Notes under the pieces: generated by a model
Told to the model about the DNA's origin: nothing
The model's database searches: none
Seen by the model: the letters and a program-made list of their open reading frames with translations, nothing else
Assembly: GCF_016718685.1 (NCBI RefSeq)
Contig: NZ_JADKCX010000057.1
Coordinates: forward strand, 1 to 64,000
Length of the DNA stretch: 64,000 nucleotides
DNA from: Haliscomenobacter sp.
GTDB lineage: Bacteria; Bacteroidota; Bacteroidia; Chitinophagales; Saprospiraceae
Direction of reading: 5' to 3'
Shown: positions 58,654 to 64,000 of the stretch, piece after piece
Layout: each line of letters opens with the position of its first letter
How positions within the stretch are numbered: position 1 is the first letter of the stretch
Translations under genes and position numbers: made by a program

Positions 58654-60168
58654 TTACTTTTCTCCCACAAACACATAAGGACTATTGCCTGGAGAACCCG
58701 TACACCAGGCATCGGCATCCCATTTGCCTGCGCTGCGTTCCCACTGGCAAGTACTGGCGTTGCACTTGAATGTCAGGTTGTCCCACCATACTCGATTGCA
58801 TTTGGGGAACACGTATTTGTTGTGCGCACCGGCGGGAATATTGATCGTTTGATTGCTGGTTCCCTGTGGCAGCCTGAATTCCACCCAGGTATGGTCGCTG
58901 ACACTGCGGAAGGTTTGGGGGCCACATCCACAACCGTTGTTCGAGGCAGTGTTTCCTCCTGAGTTGTTTGCCTGTGCGGTGGTAGTACGCAAGTAACGCA
59001 CCGCAGCCGGCCGGGTACCTCTAGGGATCAAGCAGGTTTGGCAGTAAGTTGAATCCAGCAACATCTTGATTTCATCCTTGTGAAAAGGGTATTCGTAAAC
59101 GGTGGGAAAAGACTGGCTTTGTTGCATCAACAAAGGGGGTAAAGTACCCATGTCCACCTGGCAATTTTTCAACATGCAATCCTTGGTAAGTTCACCGGTG
59201 TGATTCAACCCAAAAGCATGCCCCAGTTCATGCGACCAGGCGGGCAAGGTGCTGGCCAGTGCTGAGGGGTTATTGATGAAGGTACTGTAAACATTGCCCC
59301 AGAAACCCTGTTGAATTCTGGTGACGCCAGGTGAGCCATAAGCTGTACCACCCGGGCAGCCTTCCACCACGGTAAACATGATATTCTTGTTGGATTCATA
59401 TTCTGTACCCAGCGTTTTTTTACACAGTTCCAGCGCGATTTCCATAGAGGCGGTAGCTTTGGCATCATGATTGGAGTAAATGATGGCCACTTCAGGTTCA
59501 TACTCAAAAGTAACTCCGATTTGTCTCAAAAAATGCGCTTGCATGATGGCCAGACCCGCTGCTATAGCCTCTTTTGCCTTAGGCTTTGCTTGCTGATCGG
59601 AAGGCACAATGTACACTCCCCGGATTTTTAATCTTCCAGTAGGAGGGCTTGCCGTTGCCCTGCCATTGGCTACTCCTGGTGATACATAAAGCCATTGACC
59701 GCCCCACCAACCGGGTTGCGATTCGCCCAGTTCCACTACCCCGGTTTCATTGCGCAGGTAACTATTCCTCCACTTGTTTTTGATGCGGTAGTAGCCTTCT
59801 TCCGTAAATTCTATACTCCACATCGCGCTCCACCAACCGGGTTGAATGGGGCCGATGCCTGGAAACTGGGCATCTGTTTCTGCGTGTAGGTACCCGCCAG
59901 TAGGCACATGTTTGATGCGTACATCGGTGCTGTTCGCAATGGTTTCAATCATCCAAATGGCATTGTTTCCCTGGGTCTTTAAAACAGGTTTTCCATTTTC
60001 AAACTGAAGGGAACCTTTTTGAAAGCGATTGTACAGCTCGATATTGCCCTGGGCAGAAAGCTGAAAGGTCAGGGTAAATAAACCAATGGTAAGCGCCCAA
60101 CTGATTAGATTTGGGGCAGGATTGGTGCCGAGTAAATTGTGTCGACAGGTTTTGGTGATGAGCAGCAT
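58654..60168 (-). CDS. Secreted metzincin-like metalloprotease with trefoil-like N-domain
   Basis: A 504-residue exported protein. Signal segment: LISWALTIGLFTLTFQLSAQ. The N-terminal domain resembles RICIN/AbfB-type beta-trefoil units (VRIKHVPTGGYLHAETDAQF) with a duplicated motif (IQPGWWSAMWSIEF and SQPGWWGGQWLYVS). The catalytic domain has the zinc motif HELGHAFGLNH (HExxHxxGxxH), then KDCMLKNCQ. The C-terminal part has paired cysteines (CGCGPQ; CNRVWWDNLTFKCNASTCQW). A longer in-frame start exists, but ATG 60168 fits the signal. It is likely an extracellular protease with carbohydrate or surface binding. Confidence 0.82.
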   Translation of the reverse strand: MLLITKTCRHNLLGTNPAPNLISWALTIGLFTLTFQLSAQGNIELYNRFQKGSLQFENGKPVLKTQGNNAIWMIETIANSTDVRIKHVPTGGYLHAETDAQFPGIGPIQPGWWSAMWSIEFTEEGYYRIKNKWRNSYLRNETGVVELGESQPGWWGGQWLYVSPGVANGRATASPPTGRLKIRGVYIVPSDQQAKPKAKEAIAAGLAIMQAHFLRQIGVTFEYEPEVAIIYSNHDAKATASMEIALELCKKTLGTEYESNKNIMFTVVEGCPGGTAYGSPGVTRIQQGFWGNVYSTFINNPSALASTLPAWSHELGHAFGLNHTGELTKDCMLKNCQVDMGTLPPLLMQQSQSFPTVYEYPFHKDEIKMLLDSTYCQTCLIPRGTRPAAVRYLRTTTAQANNSGGNTASNNGCGCGPQTFRSVSDHTWVEFRLPQGTSNQTINIPAGAHNKYVFPKCNRVWWDNLTFKCNASTCQWERSAGKWDADAWCTGSPGNSPYVFVGEK

Positions 60169-60395
60169 GGTTTTTGAGTTGTATTGGTGAAGAAGCATAG
60201 TGTTGAAAACCAAATCGGGGTTTCCGGAAATAAAATTGCCCTGAATTGCCCTTGCAAAAAAGAAATTGGATACGAATAGCATTCATTGTGGTTATGAATG
60301 GGAATATTTTGGTCATGGGCTGTATGTGGCCTTTATCCTGGATTTATGCTTATCTTTAAGTTCAAATTCTTGCTGGCCTATTCATTTCTATCCAT

Positions 60396-62798
60396 ATGAA
60401 AAGCATAATTTTAACGAGCCTATTTACCGCTTTTTTTTTCAACATTTACGGTCAAAAATGGCTGGTCGATAGTCTTCAGGAAATACTTCCCAATACCCAG
60501 AATCCCATCCAAAAAGTAGATGTGCTTTTAGGCTTAACCAGAGCCTCGCTTTTTGTTGGTGAACAACCTGCAAGTGACACTTACGTCGAGCAGGCATTAC
60601 AAATAGCGCAGAAAAACAAGGACCAGGCAGGCATTGCGATGGCTTTGCTTTTTAAAATTCAAACCAACAACAGCACCCATTTAGAGACAGGCCTCAACAA
60701 TGCCAAGCAAGCCTTGAAAATTGCCCGCGATATCCACTCCAAAGCCGTTGAAGCGTTTGCTTCCTACCACTTGGCCGAATACTACCTTTACAGTAAAAAC
60801 AATTACAAAGAGGCTTTAAAAATATTGAACAGTGCCTTGCAAAAAGTGGACAAAACTGTACCCGACAAACACCTCGGCAACATACACAAAGTTGCCGCAC
60901 TGGCCTATATGACTGCTGGAGATGAAGCCAAAACTTTTGATCACTTCCAAAAAGCCCTGTATTATTTTGAACGGGTCAAAACCCATCCTTTTGTTGATCC
61001 AAAACTTGGGCGACCAAGTTACATGGATGCCGATGGGGGCGAGTTGAATAAAATTCAGGTACTCCTCTATTTGTCCAGGGTCTACTTCAATCGGACCGAT
61101 ATCTCCAAAGCCCTGGATTTGGCCCAAACTGCCTTGCGCCTTGCTCAAAAAAACGAGGTAGAAAACGAACTCGTATGGGCACATGAAGAACTCGCAGTTA
61201 ACTACATCGCTCTGGGTAAATACGACCAGGCGATTGATCAATATCAAAAAGCCATTCTAATCCATGAAAAAACCCATGCGCTGCGGTTTCTTGCCGTAGA
61301 TATTCAAGAACTGGGTTCCGTTTTTTATCGCATGAAAGACTGGGCAGTAGCCGAAACCTATTATCGAAAAGCCTTAACAATCAACACCTCAATTCCGGAT
61401 ACACTCGGCATGATTCAAAACTATAGCCGTCTGGGACAAGTCGCTTTGTCACAAAATCAAACGCAAAGCGCCTTGCAATTTTACAACGAGGCCGCTCGGT
61501 TGAACGGCATTATAAAAGATTCGAGCCGTTTGTCCTTTGTGCTAACGGATATTGGCCGGGTCTTGCAGCAGCAAAAAAAGCAGCAAAAGGCGCTAGGCTA
61601 TTTTCAGCGCGCTTTGGCCCTCAACCAGCGTTTTTCCAACCATGCCGCCACCCTGAACAATTATATCGAGATCGCGAGGGTTTACGCTGCCCTTACGCAA
61701 TTGGATTCGGCAAAACATTACGGCTTAGTGGCACTTGAATTTGCCAGGCACTATGGATCCCTGGATCAACAAAAGCTGGTGCAACAACTACTGAGTCAAA
61801 TCAGTGCTCAAGCGGGAGATTTTCAACAAGCCCTGGTTTACCATCAAAATTATTTCCAGCTACACGACAGCATTTTTACCAACAATGCTCAGGAAAAACT
61901 CAAACAGGAACAAGTCCGCCAGAATATTGCCGATTATCAACAAGCCAAAGAACGGGCCGAACGAGAAACCGCCTTGCTCAGCACCCGCAACCGCCTGTAC
62001 CTGGCCTTGGCTTTAGCCCTGTTGGGCATTATTCTGATTGGTGGCTATTTGTTTTTACAATTGCGAAAAACACAAAAACAGCTCCGGGCACAAAACCAGA
62101 AATTGCAGCAACTCAACGCGACCAAAGACAAATTTTTCGGCATCATTGCCCATGATATCCGCAGCCCAATCATCGCGCTGGATGGGGTAGGTGAGCAAAT
62201 GGCTTTTTACCTGGAAAAACAACGCCCTGAAAAGTTGGCCTTACTTGCTGAACGGGTAGACAAAACCGCCAAACAACTCACCGCACTTTTGGATAATTTG
62301 CTCAACTGGGCTTTGCTCCAACAAGGGGTCATCCCCTACCGCCCAACGCCCCTGAACATTCATCGGGTCAGTACCGAAGTGTTGACTATGTTCCAGACCA
62401 ATGCCCAGGTAAAAAACATCCAACTGGAAAGCCAGATTCCCGAAGCTCTGGAAGTATACGCCGATGAAAGTACTTTGCATGCCATTCTGCGCAATTTGTT
62501 GAGCAATGCCATTAAGTTTACGCCCGACGGAGGAAGGGTATCCATCAGCACCGAAGTAAAAGAAGACAAAGTTTTCATCAAGGTCAATGATACGGGTACG
62601 GGTATTTCCGCCGAAAAACTGGAAAAACTGTTTTTGATTGATAAAAGCAGCGAAAAAGGCACGGCCGGTGAAAGAGGTACCGGCCTGGGCTTGATGCTCG
62701 TCAAAGAATTTGTAGAACTCAACAAAGGGAAAGTGCAAGTGGAAAGTAAAATCAACGAAGGTTCCCAATTTATTGTTTCTTTGCCCAAGGCAGCATAA
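60396..62798 (+). CDS. TPR-domain sensor histidine kinase
   Basis: An 800-residue sensor of the Bacteroidota TPR type. Signal peptide (IILTSLFTAFFFNIYGQ), a periplasmic TPR array (residues about 30-500; e.g. YDQAIDQYQKAILIHEKTHA, QQKALGYFQRALALNQRF), a coiled coil, one TM helix (LYLALALALLGIILIGGYLF), then HisKA with His586 in FFGIIAHDIRSPI, and HATPase_c with NLLSNAIKFTPDGG, VNDTGTGI and GTGLGLMLVKEFV. It probably signals to the LytTR regulator encoded 35 bases downstream. Confidence 0.95.
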   Translation: MKSIILTSLFTAFFFNIYGQKWLVDSLQEILPNTQNPIQKVDVLLGLTRASLFVGEQPASDTYVEQALQIAQKNKDQAGIAMALLFKIQTNNSTHLETGLNNAKQALKIARDIHSKAVEAFASYHLAEYYLYSKNNYKEALKILNSALQKVDKTVPDKHLGNIHKVAALAYMTAGDEAKTFDHFQKALYYFERVKTHPFVDPKLGRPSYMDADGGELNKIQVLLYLSRVYFNRTDISKALDLAQTALRLAQKNEVENELVWAHEELAVNYIALGKYDQAIDQYQKAILIHEKTHALRFLAVDIQELGSVFYRMKDWAVAETYYRKALTINTSIPDTLGMIQNYSRLGQVALSQNQTQSALQFYNEAARLNGIIKDSSRLSFVLTDIGRVLQQQKKQQKALGYFQRALALNQRFSNHAATLNNYIEIARVYAALTQLDSAKHYGLVALEFARHYGSLDQQKLVQQLLSQISAQAGDFQQALVYHQNYFQLHDSIFTNNAQEKLKQEQVRQNIADYQQAKERAERETALLSTRNRLYLALALALLGIILIGGYLFLQLRKTQKQLRAQNQKLQQLNATKDKFFGIIAHDIRSPIIALDGVGEQMAFYLEKQRPEKLALLAERVDKTAKQLTALLDNLLNWALLQQGVIPYRPTPLNIHRVSTEVLTMFQTNAQVKNIQLESQIPEALEVYADESTLHAILRNLLSNAIKFTPDGGRVSISTEVKEDKVFIKVNDTGTGISAEKLEKLFLIDKSSEKGTAGERGTGLGLMLVKEFVELNKGKVQVESKINEGSQFIVSLPKAA

Positions 62799-62833
62799 AC
62801 GATGTGAATTTGGCAGCCTAAACGACCACACGT

Positions 62834-63559
62834 ATGAAAATACTAATCGTCGAAGACGAGGAATTATACGCCGATAAGCTCGAAATGCTTATTGAAAAAT
62901 TGGAGTATACCCACCTGGGAACCGTCGACAACAGCACCGCTGCACTTCATCTGATTCGAAAGACTCCACCTGATCTCATTTTGATGGACATCCACATTCA
63001 AGGACCCCACGATGGCATCGAACTGGCCGATCTGATCAACAAAGAATTCGACATCCCCATTGTTTTTATCACTTCGCTGCAAGACGACCTGACCTTCAAT
63101 CGGGCTGCCCGTACCCGCCCCAAACAGTTCATCACCAAACCGTTTAATGAGCTCCAGTTGCAACGCAGCATTGAGTTGTGTGTGCGCAATTTACCAGTTC
63201 AAGCAGCGGAAGAGGGCAACTGGGAAACTGACCTTTTGTTCAAAGACCATTTGTTCATCAAAGTGCGCCACAAGTTGGAAAAAGTAGCCATTTACGACAT
63301 CCTCTACGCCGAAGCGGATGGGCGCTACTGCCAGATTTATACCGAAGAAAAAAAGTTTTTGGTGCGCCTGACCCTACAGGAATTGATCGATATGTTGCCT
63401 CCAGCGGTTTTTATGCAAACCCACCGGGGTTATCTGGTCAATGCCAATAAAATCCTCTCGATTGACCTACAAGACAGCCTGGTTCTGTTGAAAAACCACC
63501 AGATTCCCCTGAGCAAACGCCACCGCGAAGCATTGTTGAAAAAACTGAACTGGATTTAA
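62834..63559 (+). CDS. LytTR-family response regulator
   Basis: A 241-residue protein. The receiver domain has acidic pocket EDE (residues 7-9), phospho-acceptor Asp52 in LILMDIHIQG, Ser/Thr in VFITS and Lys in QFITKPF. The C-terminal LytTR DNA-binding domain has DILYAEADGRYCQIYTEEKK and MQTHRGYLVNANKILSIDLQ. It directly follows the TPR histidine kinase, so the two form a two-component system, the usual pairing in this phylum. Confidence 0.94.
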   Translation: MKILIVEDEELYADKLEMLIEKLEYTHLGTVDNSTAALHLIRKTPPDLILMDIHIQGPHDGIELADLINKEFDIPIVFITSLQDDLTFNRAARTRPKQFITKPFNELQLQRSIELCVRNLPVQAAEEGNWETDLLFKDHLFIKVRHKLEKVAIYDILYAEADGRYCQIYTEEKKFLVRLTLQELIDMLPPAVFMQTHRGYLVNANKILSIDLQDSLVLLKNHQIPLSKRHREALLKKLNWI

Positions 63560-63666
63560 AGGCTTGTTGATACAAAATGTCAGCGCTATTTTCGGCAACA
63601 CAACCAATCAGCGAATTTTTTTCTCTGTTTAATGTTCTTCCTAACCACAGAGAAATTCATTCGCAC

Positions 63667-64000
63667 ATGAAATTAAGATTTTCGGTGTTGCTCCTGCTCC
63701 TGCTCAGCAAACCTGTCGGCCCAAGCGCAGGCAAGTTACGATCCCCACAAAATTACCACCCCGACAGTTTAAAACGCTGGACGACCAGCATCATGACCGA
63801 GCTGGGTAAAAAACATCCCGGATTTTACCGTTACACCACCAAGGAGCGCTTTGATTTCCTGATTGACTCCACGACCCAGAGCATCAAAGACTCCTTGAAT
63901 GAATTGAATTTTTACCGCAAAATAAAGCCATTGTTTGCCCAAATTGGTTGTTTGCACACTGGGGTAAGTCTTTCTGAGCCCTACAACGATTTCCTCAATT
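63667..64000 (+). CDS. S41-type peptidase, N-terminal part, frameshifted and cut by the window edge
   Basis: ATG 63667 gives a signal peptide (MKLRFSVLLLLLLSKPV). A small frame disturbance near 63718-63765 (a shortfall in the G/C run after GTC, and one C missing from a C4 run) would restore SAQAQASYDPHKITTP, then DSLKRWTTSIMTELGKKHPG in the frame that follows. The segment YRYTTKERFDFLIDSTTQSI and KIKPLFAQIGCLHTGVSL match the N-terminal, non-catalytic region common in Bacteroidota S41 peptidases. The catalytic Ser/Lys region lies beyond the window. Confidence 0.7.
   Translation, partial: MKLRFSVLLLLLLSKPVGPSAGKLRSPQNYHPDSLKRWTTSIMTELGKKHPGFYRYTTKERFDFLIDSTTQSIKDSLNELNFYRKIKPLFAQIGCLHTGVSLSEPYNDFLN

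Overview
The window looks like chromosomal DNA of a Bacteroidota bacterium, most likely in or near the Saprospirales. This taxonomic placement is an inference. It rests on the mix of gene families (DUF5916, Wzi/RemB-like barrels, OmpA lipoproteins, TPR-histidine kinase plus LytTR pairs, a 6-bladed propeller with an RND efflux locus), on Bacteroidota-type signal peptides, and on intergenic spaces filled with iterated short words. No rRNA, tRNA or CRISPR array was seen.

Layout. 0-4 kb is an accessory strip: a frameshifted HTH regulator, a putative GIY-YIG-type toxin with a candidate immunity partner, xisI with an xisH remnant, a vapBC-type pair and a 5'-truncated Rpn-type nuclease, several of them separated by an AATGACGAA repeat. 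4-16 kb holds an orphan polysaccharide ABC permease, ornithine aminotransferase (rocD) divergent from an Lrp regulator, a run of large secreted TPR-type or unknown proteins, and an OmpA lipoprotein. 16-21.5 kb is core: RNase Y, ZapA, a ZapB-like coiled coil and PheT. 21.5-33.4 kb is a single-strand export locus: a secreted Cys-rich peptide, a 6-bladed propeller lipoprotein, a thiol-redox-like protein, two RND pumps, one adaptor and one TolC-like protein. Its peptide end is AT-rich and carries two inverted 162-bp repeat elements. 34-45.8 kb has a DUF5916 outer-membrane protein, a GH31 alpha-xylosidase/glucosidase, a natural dioxygenase-hydrolase fusion, a TIGR00266 protein, an ECF sigma/anti-sigma/DUF4097 operon and an RNA-processing metallo-beta-lactamase. 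46-57.5 kb is mostly housekeeping: DUF58, LptF/G, a second sigma factor, MutY, GlgP, a Wzi-like barrel, a heptose nucleotidyltransferase, an LPG-synthase-like membrane protein, RsmG and TMEM220. 57.8-64 kb has a barrel-like protein, a secreted metzincin-like protease with a trefoil-like lectin region, a TPR histidine kinase with its LytTR regulator, and the start of an S41-type peptidase.

A dominant quality feature is that about 18 genes are broken by one or more frameshifts, and almost all are repaired by adding a base to a homopolymer run. I read these as sequence or assembly errors rather than decay. I give reconstructed gene spans and name the runs. The second pervasive feature is a set of intergenic inverted repeats, each built from its own reiterated word (GTTGAG, CACAGATT, GCGGAT, GAAAAGC, GAACCC and others). 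These sometimes supply the 3' ends of reading frames.
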